A stretch of DNA of 64,000 bases from WTGJ01 sp965237765 (GCA_965237765.1 OZ250157.1:372001-436000); one strand, 5' to 3'. Shown: positions 7,575-16,655, numbered from the stretch's first letter. A program made the numbers and translations. The notes: a model not told the origin generated them from the letters alone.

Positions 7575-10426
7575 GCTTTGCCGCACCAAACGCCCTATTG
7601 CTGCTGCTCGCGCTGCCGGTCCTGTGGTATATCGGCTGGCCGCGACATCGTTTTCGGCAACGGCGCGATATCCTGAGCTTGCTCCTGCGCAGCCTCATCG
7701 CGCTGCTGCTCATTCTCTCGTTGGCCGGCCTGGAAAGCGCGCGCGCCACCGACCAGCTCGCCGTAGTCTTCGTCATCGACCGCTCCGATAGCCTGGGCGT
7801 AGACGCGCTGGCCGACGCCGAAAATTACATCCGCGACGCCATCACCCATATGGCTGCCGATGACCGTTTCGGTATCGTCATCTTCGGGCAGGAGGCACGT
7901 ATCGAGCGACCCGTCTCCGTCACACGTGAGCTGACGCCCATCCGTAGCGAGGTGAACGGTAGCAATAGCGACCTGGCGGAGGGGCTGCGCAAAGCCCTGG
8001 CCATCTTCCCGCCGGATGCGGCGCGGCGCATTGTGCTGCTCAGCGATGGGCGCGAAACCACTGGCGACGCCGCGCGCGTCGCCCAGCTCGCGCAGGCCGC
8101 CGGCGTCGAAATCAGCTACGTTGCCCTCGAGCATGAGCCGGTCCCAGACGTCCGCGTGACTCGCTTTCAGCTGCCGGCAGTAGTCGGCGCAGGGGGTGAA
8201 TTCGAAGTAGAAATCGCCATCGACGCCGACCGAGCCACCCGCGCCCGCGTCATCATCGAGGGCGAAGATCAACGGTTCCTGAACGAAATCACCACGTTGC
8301 AGGCCGGCCGCAACCAGCGCGCGCTCACGATGCGCAGCGACGAACGCCCAGGCAGCTTCCTCTCGTTGGAAGTGAGCGTCGAGGCGCTAGAGCCGGCCTT
8401 CCGCGCGCCCGGCTACCTGTACCAAAACGATCGCCTGGCTGCCGTCGCGCGCGTCGTGGGCGAGCCGAGTGTGTTGCTGGTGAGCCCGAGCGAAGCGGAA
8501 ACGCTAAATTTGCTGCCGGCATTGATGAGCACCGATTTGCAGATCCAACAAATGACGCCCGCCGGCTTGCCGAACGACCTGAGTGGCCTCGCGCCCTATG
8601 ATGTGGTGGTCCTGGCCAACGTCTCCGCGCTAAGGGTAACTGAACAACGCCTGCTCGTGTTGGAAGACTACGTGCGCGATTATGGCGGCGGCCTCGTCGT
8701 GATCGGTGGCGAAGACGCGTACGCCCCCGGCGGCTATGCTGATACGCCACTCGAGCGCGTTTTACCGCTGGAGATGCGCCTGCGCGATGAGCAACGTTTG
8801 CCGAAGCTCAACATCATCTTCGTCATCGACCATTCTGGCAGCATGGGCGCGATCGGCGCCGGGGGCGATGGGCTAACGAACCTTCAATACGCGCAAGAAG
8901 CGATCGTCCGCTCGCTCGAATTCCTGCAGACAGAAGACCGCGCCGCCATCATCGGCTTCGACGCCAGCGCTTTCTTGATATCACCCTTTCAGCAAATCGA
9001 AGACGCGCGTTCGTTACAAGCACCTGTGCTCAGCCTGCGCGCCAGCGGTGGCACCGATATCCTCGCTGGCATGTCTCTGGCGGCGGAAATCAGCCCTCTC
9101 AGCCTATCGGAGCTGACGCACATCATCCTGCTCACCGATGGCGGCGCCAGCGACAACGGCCTGATCGAGTTGACAGGCGCGCTGCAAGAGGGCGCAAATG
9201 TGAGCACCTCGGTGGTCAGCATCGGGCGGGCACCCGTGAGCTTCCTGCAAGATATGGCGGAAGCGGGTGGCGGGCAATTCCACCACGTCACGGACGCCGC
9301 CTCCATCCCTGCCATTTTCGCCGCGGAGACGATCCTGGCGACACGTTCTTACGTCGTCGAGCAACACACCGCATTGCGCGCGCTGGAAGCACACCCCATT
9401 ACCCGCGGATTCGGCCCCTACCCGAGTCTGAACGGCTATGTGGCCGCCAGCGCGAAGAATAACGCTCAGGTGCTGCTGCGCGGCGGCGGCCAGGACGACC
9501 CCATCCTCACCGCCTGGCAATACGGCCTCGGGCGCGCGGTCGCCTTTACCAGCGACGCGAAAGCGCAATGGGCGAGCGAATGGGTGGGCTGGGAAGCGTT
9601 CGCCGCTTTCTGGAACCAGGCGCTGCGTTGGACCATCACACGCGAAAGCGGCAACTTGGAAACGAGCGTGCATCAGGAAGGCGAAACAGCGCGCATCGTC
9701 ACCCAGGCGCTCGATGACGATGGCCAATTTTGGAACAACTTGCAGCTGAGAGCGACTGTGAATTTTCCCAGCGGCTCCAGCCTGGGTAGCGCCAGCTTGC
9801 CGCTCGAGCAAGTCGCGCCGGGACGATATGAAGCGAGCTTCACGCCCGAGCGTGATGGCGCTTACCTGATCCTGGTCCAGAGCGACGACGCGGCCTTACC
9901 CTTGCAATCCCGCAGCGGTTGGACGCTCAGCTACTCAAAAGAATACCTGCCGCCGCAACGGGATGGCCGCGAACTCCTGGCGGAGTTAGCCGCCAGCGCC
10001 GGCGGCAAAGACCGCAGCGCCAGCGCCAATTCCGTCTTTGAGCACGATTTGCGAGCCGAGGAGGCCACCCAACCGTTGCGCCAGGGTCTGGTTCTCGCCG
10101 CTCTGTTGCTGCTACCGCTGGATATCGCCCTGCGCCGCCTGGTCTTCACACGGGAGGATTGGCTGGCGCTGCGCGAGCGCCTCTTCCCCCAACACGCGGC
10201 CACTGGCGCGCGTGCGCAGGTCGCCACGCTCCTCGCGCAAAAAACACCAAAGCCCATCGCTCAATCCCCTGCCGCTCTGCGCGCAAATCCGGTGGCGCCC
10301 GGACCGCCAGCCCCACCCACGCGGCTGTCACCCATCCCCGTGGCGCCACCGGCCACCACGACAGCGCAAGCAAACCTGGGCGCCCGCCTTTTGCAAGAAC
10401 GACGCCAGCGCACCGAGCAGAATTAG
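7571..10426 (+). CDS. Large membrane protein with two VWA domains and a glutamine-amidotransferase-like domain
   Basis: 951 residues from the GTG at 7571, which overlaps the preceding stop (GTGA); an earlier frame-open start at 7424 would lie deep in the BatA-like gene. Two N-terminal helices are followed by VWA 1 (VVFVIDRSDSLG, about residue 63, with LLSDGRETTG near 155). A GATase-like segment (about 300-400, with GGGLVVIGGEDAYAPGG) is split by VWA 2 (FVIDHSGSMG, about 416; LLTDGGASDN, about 518) and resumes near 590-690. A C-terminal helix lies near 835-858 and a Pro/Ala-rich cytoplasmic tail follows. The GATase part lacks an obvious catalytic Cys and is probably a binding fold. Last gene of the MoxR operon. 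Confidence 0.85.
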   Translation: MSFAAPNALLLLLALPVLWYIGWPRHRFRQRRDILSLLLRSLIALLLILSLAGLESARATDQLAVVFVIDRSDSLGVDALADAENYIRDAITHMAADDRFGIVIFGQEARIERPVSVTRELTPIRSEVNGSNSDLAEGLRKALAIFPPDAARRIVLLSDGRETTGDAARVAQLAQAAGVEISYVALEHEPVPDVRVTRFQLPAVVGAGGEFEVEIAIDADRATRARVIIEGEDQRFLNEITTLQAGRNQRALTMRSDERPGSFLSLEVSVEALEPAFRAPGYLYQNDRLAAVARVVGEPSVLLVSPSEAETLNLLPALMSTDLQIQQMTPAGLPNDLSGLAPYDVVVLANVSALRVTEQRLLVLEDYVRDYGGGLVVIGGEDAYAPGGYADTPLERVLPLEMRLRDEQRLPKLNIIFVIDHSGSMGAIGAGGDGLTNLQYAQEAIVRSLEFLQTEDRAAIIGFDASAFLISPFQQIEDARSLQAPVLSLRASGGTDILAGMSLAAEISPLSLSELTHIILLTDGGASDNGLIELTGALQEGANVSTSVVSIGRAPVSFLQDMAEAGGGQFHHVTDAASIPAIFAAETILATRSYVVEQHTALRALEAHPITRGFGPYPSLNGYVAASAKNNAQVLLRGGGQDDPILTAWQYGLGRAVAFTSDAKAQWASEWVGWEAFAAFWNQALRWTITRESGNLETSVHQEGETARIVTQALDDDGQFWNNLQLRATVNFPSGSSLGSASLPLEQVAPGRYEASFTPERDGAYLILVQSDDAALPLQSRSGWTLSYSKEYLPPQRDGRELLAELAASAGGKDRSASANSVFEHDLRAEEATQPLRQGLVLAALLLLPLDIALRRLVFTREDWLALRERLFPQHAATGARAQVATLLAQKTPKPIAQSPAALRANPVAPGPPAPPTRLSPIPVAPPATTTAQANLGARLLQERRQRTEQN

Positions 10427-10436
10427 CGCCGCCGCT

Positions 10437-12038
10437 TCAAATTTCTCCGCGCAAGCGCGCCGCCATGTATTCGCCACTCGCAATCACAGTGAGATTGGTA
10501 TTGGCCCGCGGCACATCGGGCATGATGCTGGCATCCACCACGCGAAGATTTTCGATACCCAGCACGCGGCAATCCGGGTCGACGACGCTGCGCGGGTCGT
10601 TCGGCGCTCCCATCCGGCAGGTACCGCAAATATGTTGAACATCGGTAGCACCGCTCAAAATCCAATCATCCAGCTCGGAAACGCTCGTCAACTCCTCCGG
10701 CGCAATGCCCGTCGGCAGCAATTTTACGCTTTCCACCACCTCCTCCATCTCAGCATGCCGTGCCAACGCGAAAATGCGACGCGCGCCATCCCGCATGCGG
10801 ATCAAATCCCGCTCATCGCTGATCATATTTTCATCGACGATGGGATCCAGGAAGAGGTCGGTCGTTGCCAACCGCAATTCTCCGCGCGAAAAGCATTGGT
10901 TCCCCCAACAATTCAACGTCCCGAAGGGCACCTCCAATTCCGATGGATCATCCCAGTATTCGCTATAAATCTTGTTCAAGTGGCTCTCCTCCCCCAGCGA
11001 AACATAGGGCACGATCAACATGTCCGTGCGGCCCGCGTTCGCCAAACCGGAGGAATATCGCAGGAAGACGTTGCTAATACGATCATGTTCCGTAAAGCAA
11101 CGCGCCTCTGGCCGCAACCGCAAAAACAGGCGGATGAAGGGATGATCCTGCAAATTATGGCCCACCGGCAGTTCGTGACGCGGCTCAATCCCTACATCAC
11201 GTAGCCACTCCGCGGGGCCAATCCCGGAGCGCTGCAGGATGGCCGGTGAATGCACCGCGCCCGCGCATAGGATTACATCGTGACCGCGTAGCTCCTGCCA
11301 TTCACCTGCCATACACGCGCGCACGCCCACGGCGCGCCGCCCGGTTTCATCAAAAAGCACGCGCTCAACAACCGTATCACCCTGGATCGTCAAATTCGCC
11401 CGGCCGCGCGCTGGTTCCAAATATCCCTCGTTAGTCGATATGCGCCGTCCATCGCGCCGATTGCACGCATAGGGGGAGACGCCTTCGCCCACCGGTGCGT
11501 TGTGGTCCGCGCATTCAGGGTACCCCAATGCCAGGGCCGCTCGCTTAAAGGCGCGATCTAATGGATTCCAATCGGCTTCGGGTGTTCGGTAAATGGTAAT
11601 CGGGCCACCACGACCATGATATTCCTCATCGCCAAAGTCGAGGTCATCTTCCAGCCGATTGTGATATGGCATCAATGCCTCTGCAGACCAGCCAATGCAG
11701 CCCTGCTCTTCCCAATTATCAAAATCCTCCGGCACCGCGCGAACGGCGAATTGACCGTTGACAGATGAGCTACCGCCAACGCCGCGCCCACGCCAATACA
11801 ACAGGGGTTCCTGTTGCGCGGTACGGCGCACCTTCAGATCGGGATATCGAAACTGGAGTAAATGCGGCTTCGTGATGATCGGTATGGGATTGGCATAATG
11901 CATCTCCGGTGGTGATTCTGCTGCCCTGAAGTTCGGTCCTGCTTCGAGCAACAGCACACGGCAATCCACATCCTCGCTCAATCGCGCCGCCAAAACTGCT
12001 CCCGCAGAACCCGCCCCCACGATAATGTAATCGTACAA
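10437..12038 (-). CDS. GMC-family oxidoreductase, copy 1
   Basis: 533 residues. The FAD-binding Rossmann motif YIIVGAGSAGAVLAARLSE starts at residue 4. GMC signature 1 is GRGVGGSSSVNG and signature 2 is GAVHSPAILQRSGIGP. The active-site region HICGTCRMG and the closing ASIMPDVPRANTNLT with its Asn are present. GMC enzymes oxidise alcohols, choline or sugars with FAD; the substrate is not apparent. No Tat or Sec signal is seen. The start is TTG at 12038, behind AGGAGGGTGAGGCG; the paralogue at 12428-14026 has ATG at the same position, so the first codon has changed in this copy. It converges on the VWA gene with a 10-base gap. Confidence 0.88.
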   Translation of the reverse strand: MYDYIIVGAGSAGAVLAARLSEDVDCRVLLLEAGPNFRAAESPPEMHYANPIPIITKPHLLQFRYPDLKVRRTAQQEPLLYWRGRGVGGSSSVNGQFAVRAVPEDFDNWEEQGCIGWSAEALMPYHNRLEDDLDFGDEEYHGRGGPITIYRTPEADWNPLDRAFKRAALALGYPECADHNAPVGEGVSPYACNRRDGRRISTNEGYLEPARGRANLTIQGDTVVERVLFDETGRRAVGVRACMAGEWQELRGHDVILCAGAVHSPAILQRSGIGPAEWLRDVGIEPRHELPVGHNLQDHPFIRLFLRLRPEARCFTEHDRISNVFLRYSSGLANAGRTDMLIVPYVSLGEESHLNKIYSEYWDDPSELEVPFGTLNCWGNQCFSRGELRLATTDLFLDPIVDENMISDERDLIRMRDGARRIFALARHAEMEEVVESVKLLPTGIAPEELTSVSELDDWILSGATDVQHICGTCRMGAPNDPRSVVDPDCRVLGIENLRVVDASIMPDVPRANTNLTVIASGEYMAARLRGEI

Positions 12039-12190
12039 CGCCTCACCCTCCTGCCCAATCGCTACCCTTTGCACCCAACTTGATCTGCTAAAATGCGAAC
12101 TACCTGTTGGTGCCCGTATTTCAAACCATAGGATGGTTTCCTCCTGGACGCCATGATTGACCAATCTGGGCGATCGAGACCACAACTATG

Positions 12191-12425
12191 ATGAGCATAT
12201 TGCTCTTCAATCACAAAGATGCCTGGGGCGTTACGCTGGGGATTGCGCTCGTCTGCCTGATCTCGCACCAGGCTATTTCCATCTCTTCTTTGCTGCTCGC
12301 TGGCGCCATCACCGTCGCTTATTGGCTCGGTTTCGCCGTCAACGATTATTGCGATGCCGGTTTGATCGGTTGGACGCAAAGAAAGCGGCCCACAATTTCT
12401 TCGTGGAAATCCACCCGCGCCGCCG
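12191..12425 (+). pseudogene. UbiA prenyltransferase 5' fragment (duplication remnant)
   Basis: The first 75 or so codons closely match the intact ubiA-like gene at 14172: LLFNHKDAWGVTLGI, then VCLISHQAIS, then the NDYCDA motif. Just after that motif a one-base deletion (compare GATGCCGGTTTGATCGG with GACGCCGATTTTGACCGG) breaks the frame. Homology ends at the CGCCGCCG junction at 12418-12425, where the GMC copy 2 end begins. There is no room for the remaining two thirds of the protein. It is a by-product of the tandem duplication and is almost certainly non-functional, although its upstream region may still serve as promoter for the divergent GMC copy 1. Confidence 0.85.
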
Positions 12426-12427
12426 TT

Positions 12428-14026
12428 TCAAATTTCTCCGCGTAGACGCGCCGCCATGTATTCACCACTCGCAATCACGGTTACATTTGGATTCGTCCGG
12501 GGCACATCCGGCATGATGCTGGCATCGATCACCCTGAGGTTCTCGATTCCCAGCACGCGGCAATCGGGATCCACGACGCTCCGAGGATCTTTTGGATCAC
12601 CCATGCGGCACGTCCCACAGATATGCTGGGAATCGATGGCGCCGTTCAAAATCCAATCGTCGAGCTCATCGATACTCTGTATCTCCTCCGGCGAGATCCC
12701 AGAAAGTAACAAGCGGACGCGATCGGAAACTCTCGCCATCTCCGGATGCCGAGCCAGAGCGAACAAACGGCGCACTCCATCCCGCATACGGATCAAATCA
12801 CGCTCATCGCTGAGCATATTTTCATCGACAATCGGATCCACAAAGGGGTCAGCTGCCGCCAAACGCAATTCACCCCGCGAAAAGCACTGGTTGGCCCTAC
12901 AGCCTAGAATGCCAAAGGGTTGTTCCAGTTCGGAGGGATCTTCCCAATCAGCACTATCGATTTCAGCCATCTTACCCAGACCAATCCACACCTTGCTCGC
13001 CAAGAGCATGTCTGTCCGACCGGCATCCGCCAACCGCGATGAATAGCGCAAGCACACATTGCTATGACGTTCATGGACCGAAAAACTTCTTACTTCCGGC
13101 AAAAACCGCAAATACACCGATATGACGGGATGATCCTGCAAATTGTGACCGACCGGCAATACCAACCGTGGTTCAATTCCAGCTTCTCGCAACCATTCCG
13201 CTGGCCCGATGCCGGATCGCTGCAAGATTGCCGGAGAATGCACTGCACCCGCGCTGAGGATCACCTCACTTCCCAAAATCTCCTGCCATTCACCTCCGAT
13301 GGAAACCCGGACACCCACCACTCGCCGACCGCTTACATCGAAAATCACCCGATCTACGACCGCATCGCCCTGAATGGTGAGGTTCTCTCTCCCTCGTGCC
13401 TCTTCCAAATATCCCTCGTTCGTGGATATGCGCCGGCCATCTCGTCGATTACAGGCATATGGTGATACGCCTTCACCCATCGGCGCGTTATGATCGGGAC
13501 AATCGGGATACCCCAGAGCCAATGCTGCCCGCTTGAACGCCCGATCCAAGGGATTCCATTCTTCTTCCGGAGTACGGTAGATGGCGATCGGCCCGCCACG
13601 ACCGTGATACTCCGCTTCACCATATTCAAGGTCATCTTCCAGGCGATTGTGAAAGGATTTCATCCGTTCCCAGCCCCAACCCAAACAGCCTTGCTCTTCC
13701 CAATTGTCAAAATCCTCTGGCAATGCGCGGGTGGCTAACTGCCCGTTGATTGAAGAGCTGCCGCCTACGCCGCGCCCACGCCAATAAAACCGCGGCTCTT
13801 GTTGCGCGGTTCGCCGTGCCTGAATTTCGGTATGGAGATATTGCGGGAACTCCGTCTCCGATAAGATTAAAGCCGAGTTGGCATAATGCATCTCCTCGGG
13901 AGACTCTGCCGCTGTGTAATCCGGCCCTGCCTCCAGCAGCAACACCCGGCAATCCGCATCTTCACTCAGACGGGCCGCCAACACCGCCCCGGCGGAGCCT
14001 GCCCCTACGATAATGTAGTCGTACAT
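12428..14026 (-). CDS. GMC-family oxidoreductase, copy 2
   Basis: 532 residues, close paralogue of the product of 10437-12038 along its whole length. It has the same FAD motif (YIIVGAGSAG), signature 1 (GRGVGGSSSINGQ), signature 2 (GAVHSPAILQRSGIGP), HICGTCRMG, and C-terminal DVPRTNPNVTVIASG. ATG at 14026 follows GAAGGGGAGGCG; an in-frame start 12 codons upstream lacks family similarity. The two proteins differ most in the middle (about residues 320-390), which lines the substrate pocket in GMC enzymes, so the copies could differ in substrate. Divergent from the intact UbiA gene, with 145 bases between them. Confidence 0.88.
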   Translation of the reverse strand: MYDYIIVGAGSAGAVLAARLSEDADCRVLLLEAGPDYTAAESPEEMHYANSALILSETEFPQYLHTEIQARRTAQQEPRFYWRGRGVGGSSSINGQLATRALPEDFDNWEEQGCLGWGWERMKSFHNRLEDDLEYGEAEYHGRGGPIAIYRTPEEEWNPLDRAFKRAALALGYPDCPDHNAPMGEGVSPYACNRRDGRRISTNEGYLEEARGRENLTIQGDAVVDRVIFDVSGRRVVGVRVSIGGEWQEILGSEVILSAGAVHSPAILQRSGIGPAEWLREAGIEPRLVLPVGHNLQDHPVISVYLRFLPEVRSFSVHERHSNVCLRYSSRLADAGRTDMLLASKVWIGLGKMAEIDSADWEDPSELEQPFGILGCRANQCFSRGELRLAAADPFVDPIVDENMLSDERDLIRMRDGVRRLFALARHPEMARVSDRVRLLLSGISPEEIQSIDELDDWILNGAIDSQHICGTCRMGDPKDPRSVVDPDCRVLGIENLRVIDASIMPDVPRTNPNVTVIASGEYMAARLRGEI

Positions 14027-14171
14027 CGCCTCCCCTTCACAATAATTTACCGAACCCAGCACCCTATGCTACAATCCAGACCATTGGGCCGCCACCGGGC
14101 CGTACGCCCTATAATAATCCCCCACCCGACGCTATGATAACCTGACCAAGGCGAGTGAGACCACACGCGCG

Positions 14172-15008
14172 ATGCGTCGATTGCTCTTCAATCACAAGGA
14201 TGCCTGGGGCGTTACGCTCGGAATTACGCTCGTCTGCCTGATCTCCCACCAGGCCATTTCCCTCTCTTCTTTGCTTCTTGCTGCCGCCATCACCATCGCC
14301 TACTGGCTCGGTTTCGCCGTCAACGATTACTGCGACGCCGATTTTGACCGGCAGGATGCGAAAAAAGCGGCACGAAATTTCTTTGTAGAAATCCGTCCAC
14401 GCCGCCGCACCCTGCTTGCGATCATCGCCGCAATCCTGCTCGCGATTATCGCCATCCTCGCGCCCTATGGTTGGCGCGGCGCTTTCACCTTCTGCCTTTC
14501 CGCCTTCATCGTCTGGTCCTATTCTGCGCCGCCTTTGCGCCTCAAGAAACGGGCGGGCGTCGACCTCATCGTCCACGCCATCTTCGTGCAAACTTATCCC
14601 TATTTCCTCTGCCTGTTCTTGCTCCAGCTGGATATCAACCCGCTCGACACCGTGCTGTTGCCTGTTTTCCTGCTCTCCTCGCTCGCCGCTCAGTTGGAGC
14701 AACAGGCGCGCGATTACGAGGTGGACAGCAAAACAGAGGGCAATTTCACCACTCGCTTCGGGCAACACAACACAGTCCGGATGCTTCGGCTATGCACTGC
14801 GGCCCTCATTGCCGTCTTCGCCGCTGGCGTGTTCAGCGGCGCCATCCCCATTTACCTTGTCCCGCTCGGCATGATCGTATTACCCGTCCTGCTGCATCGC
14901 TATACCCGTGCATCCAACCGCCCGCGCTCCGAACGCCTGGTTACGCTGACCACGATACTCGGCCTTCTGTATACCGGCGTGGTCGTCTTCTGGAGTATGT
15001 TCATCTGA
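14172..15008 (+). CDS. UbiA-family prenyltransferase
   Basis: 278 residues with about eight predicted membrane helices. The first Asp-rich motif is NDYCDADFDRQD (about residues 52-63, N-D-x-x-D-x-x-x-D). The second is RDYEVDSKTEGNF (about 178-190), with Y/D spacing typical for the superfamily. These bind the Mg-prenyl diphosphate. Members transfer prenyl chains to aromatic or sugar-lipid acceptors in membranes (quinone, heme O, chlorophyll or archaeal-type lipid pathways). The acceptor cannot be deduced here. An HpnA-like epimerase follows beyond a tRNA on the other strand. Its 5' third is duplicated as a fragment at 12191. Confidence 0.85.
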   Translation: MRRLLFNHKDAWGVTLGITLVCLISHQAISLSSLLLAAAITIAYWLGFAVNDYCDADFDRQDAKKAARNFFVEIRPRRRTLLAIIAAILLAIIAILAPYGWRGAFTFCLSAFIVWSYSAPPLRLKKRAGVDLIVHAIFVQTYPYFLCLFLLQLDINPLDTVLLPVFLLSSLAAQLEQQARDYEVDSKTEGNFTTRFGQHNTVRMLRLCTAALIAVFAAGVFSGAIPIYLVPLGMIVLPVLLHRYTRASNRPRSERLVTLTTILGLLYTGVVVFWSMFI

Positions 15009-15029
15009 TCGGGGGTGACGCCATTGGGA

Positions 15030-15103
15030 TGGGCAGTATAGGACTCGAACCTATGACCTCCTCGACGTCAACGAGGCGCTCTAGCCAACTGAGCTAACTG
15101 CCC
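15030..15103 (-). tRNA. tRNA-Val (anticodon GAC)
   Basis: On the minus strand a complete cloverleaf folds. The 7-bp acceptor GGGCAGT pairs with ACTGCCC. The D arm is GCTC/GAGC, and the anticodon stem CCTCG/CGAGG holds the loop TTGACGT, giving anticodon GAC. There is a 5-base variable region, and the T arm ATAGG/CCTAT has loop TTCGAGT. The discriminator is A and the CCA end is not encoded (ATCC follows). GAC reads GUC and GUU valine codons. All stems are fully paired. It lies between two plus-strand genes. Confidence 0.95.
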
Positions 15104-15165
15104 ATGCGCGCTATTGTATATACGAACCAAAGGCGATTGCAAGCGCAGCAAATGCTCGGTAGAGC

Positions 15166-16167
15166 ATGAGAGCGCTCGTCACCGGGGCGACCGGCTTCCT
15201 CGGTTCGCATATCGCGGGCGCGCTCACACGAGATGGGCATTGTGTCCGCGTCTTGCACCGCCCCAACTCCAATCTGAGCGCCCTGCAAGAACAACTGGCT
15301 GACGCGCCGCACGAAACCGTCATCGGCGATGTCCTGGAAGAAGCCTCGCTCAAAGAGGCCTGCGCCGAATGTGACTGGGTTTTCCATTGTGCTGCCGTAG
15401 CCGATTATTGGCGCGCCGATCGCGAACGGCTTTTCCACGTCAACATCGAGGGCACACGTCGCCTCCTCGCCGCCGCTTTATCGGCCGGCACGCACCGCGT
15501 CGTTTTCACGAGCAGCGCCTCTAGCATCGGCCCGCGCGCCGATGGCCAGCCGACATGCGAATGCGAACCGTTCCGCCTTGATAAGACCAGCTTCCCTTAT
15601 GCCTGGAGCAAGTGGCAAGCCGAGGGCATCTGCGCCGAATTTGCGCAGCAAGGATTGGACGTCGTCATCCTCAACCCGACCGTCATCGTTGGCCCGGGCG
15701 ACCTCAACCTGCTGGCCGGCTCCTTTATGCGCATGGTGAAGAAACTCGGCGCGTTCACGCCGGTGTTCGCTGGTGGGGCAACACTCATCGACGTGCGCGA
15801 CGTGGCGCGGCAGCACATCGCTGCCGCCGAGCACGGTCAGGCCGGCGAACGCTACCTACTCGGCGCGGAGAAGTTGAGCTTCACAGAATGGTTCGCGCTA
15901 ATTGCGGAAGCGGTTGACGCGCCTCGGCCGCAATTGCGCGTGCCGAATCCGCTCTTGCGCGTGCTGGTCAGCATGGTGACGGCTTTACAAACGCTTCGAC
16001 TGCCCATTCGCGCCAACACGGAGAACGCGCGCCTGCTCAGCCAACACTTCTATTATGATTGTCGCAAAGCCGATGAGGCGTTCGGGCCGCCCGCTATCGC
16101 CATCAGCCAGAGTTTACGGGATTGCTACGCCTGGTATGAGCGCAACGGTTACACGGTAGGCTGGTGA
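15166..16167 (+). CDS. NAD(P)-dependent sugar epimerase/reductase, HpnA-like
   Basis: 333 residues, extended short-chain dehydrogenase. The nucleotide-binding motif is TGATGFLGSHIAGAL (about 6-20), followed by GDVLEEASL and the structural HCAAVADYW. The catalytic triad is Ser in VVFTSSASSIG (about 115) and Tyr-Lys in YAWSK (about 145). The N-terminal half resembles hopanoid-associated sugar epimerases and dihydroflavonol-reductase-type enzymes. No hopanoid cyclase is in the window, so the HpnA assignment is by resemblance only. The stop TGA overlaps the ATG of acpS (TGATG), so the two are co-translated. Confidence 0.8.
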   Translation: MRALVTGATGFLGSHIAGALTRDGHCVRVLHRPNSNLSALQEQLADAPHETVIGDVLEEASLKEACAECDWVFHCAAVADYWRADRERLFHVNIEGTRRLLAAALSAGTHRVVFTSSASSIGPRADGQPTCECEPFRLDKTSFPYAWSKWQAEGICAEFAQQGLDVVILNPTVIVGPGDLNLLAGSFMRMVKKLGAFTPVFAGGATLIDVRDVARQHIAAAEHGQAGERYLLGAEKLSFTEWFALIAEAVDAPRPQLRVPNPLLRVLVSMVTALQTLRLPIRANTENARLLSQHFYYDCRKADEAFGPPAIAISQSLRDCYAWYERNGYTVGW

Positions 16168-16529
16168 TGTTGCGTTGCGGGGTGGATATGTTGGCTGTGG
16201 AACGCGTCGCGGCCGGGATGGAGCGGCATGGCGAGCGTTTCTTGCGGCGATTTTTCACCGCTGGCGAACGGGCGGATTGCGAGGACGCGCCCATGCGGCT
16301 GGCGGCGCGCCTGGCGGGCAAAGAAGCGGTTGCCAAGGCGCTCGGCACAGGCATCGGCGATGTTTCCTGGCGCGATATCGAAATCCGCAACCACAACGAA
16401 CAGCGCCGGCCCTCGCTCCAGCTGCATGGCGCGGCAGCGGCCTTGGCGGCGGAGCTAGGGTTGAGCCAATGGGATATCAGCCTCTCGCATACGCGCGAAT
16501 ACGCGATCGCTTTTGTGGTCGCCCAATGA
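16167..16529 (+). CDS. acpS: Holo-[acyl-carrier-protein] synthase
   Basis: 120 residues, family-typical. It transfers 4'-phosphopantetheine from CoA to acyl carrier protein. The Mg/CoA-binding Asp is in CGVDMLAVERV (residues 4-14), the catalytic Glu/Lys motif is LAGKEAVAKALGTG (about 51-64), and ISLSHTREYAIAFV closes the protein with the conserved SHT/S. ATG at 16167 overlaps the preceding stop as TGATG; a GTG one codon earlier is equally possible. The last 20 bases of the gene are repeated 125 bases downstream, outside any gene. Confidence 0.93.
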   Translation: MLRCGVDMLAVERVAAGMERHGERFLRRFFTAGERADCEDAPMRLAARLAGKEAVAKALGTGIGDVSWRDIEIRNHNEQRRPSLQLHGAAAALAAELGLSQWDISLSHTREYAIAFVVAQ

Positions 16530-16655
16530 AAAATACGCAACAAGCGCCAAAACACCGAAATCGTTTTCGTATCCAGTACGCTCGTCCACCTTCATGAATA
16601 CCGAAATCGTTTTTGTAGGTAGTACGCTCGCTCATTTTTGTGGTCGCCCAATGAA
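16511..16655 (+). repeat. Small nested direct repeats after acpS
   Basis: The 20-mer that ends acpS (TTTTGTGGTCGCCCAATGAA, 16511-16530) recurs exactly at 16636-16655. Between the copies a 31-base unit occurs twice (16554-16584 and 16600-16630), starting ACCGAAATCGTTTT and ending AGTACGCTCG, with about four differences. The whole gap between acpS and the convergent GT-C gene is made of these decayed slippage repeats. No gene, terminator hairpin or attachment site is seen in it. Confidence 0.75.

Larger units (their letters stand above)
10427..14407. repeat. Tandem duplication of a GMC gene plus the UbiA 5' end (two units of about 2 kb)
   Basis: The order is VWA gene, GMC copy 1, UbiA fragment, GMC copy 2, intact UbiA. 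Unit 1 runs from about 10427 to 12418 and unit 2 from about 12418 to 14400. The octamer CGCCGCCG occurs at the left edge (10427-10434), at the junction between units (12418-12425) and at the right edge inside ubiA (14400-14407). Sequence right of the left edge and right of the junction matches (CTTCAAATTTCTCCGCG versus TTTCAAATTTCTCCGCG). Sequence left of the junction and left of the right edge also matches (GTGGAAATCC versus GTAGAAATCC). This is a tandem duplication at short homology. The copies have diverged, so it is not recent. Confidence 0.85.

Noticed and set aside
10038..11204. A 388-codon plus-strand frame across the end of the VWA gene and the GMC gene
   Set aside because: It overlaps two real genes, and the composition is typical of a shadow frame.
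14084..14115. Promoter for UbiA with TATAAT at 14110
   Set aside because: The -10 match is perfect, but the only TTG-type -35 is 20 bases away, so I do not list it as a feature.
16554..16630. Possible CRISPR-like repeats
   Set aside because: Only two 31-base copies with mismatches and a 15-base gap, no cas genes; better explained by slippage.
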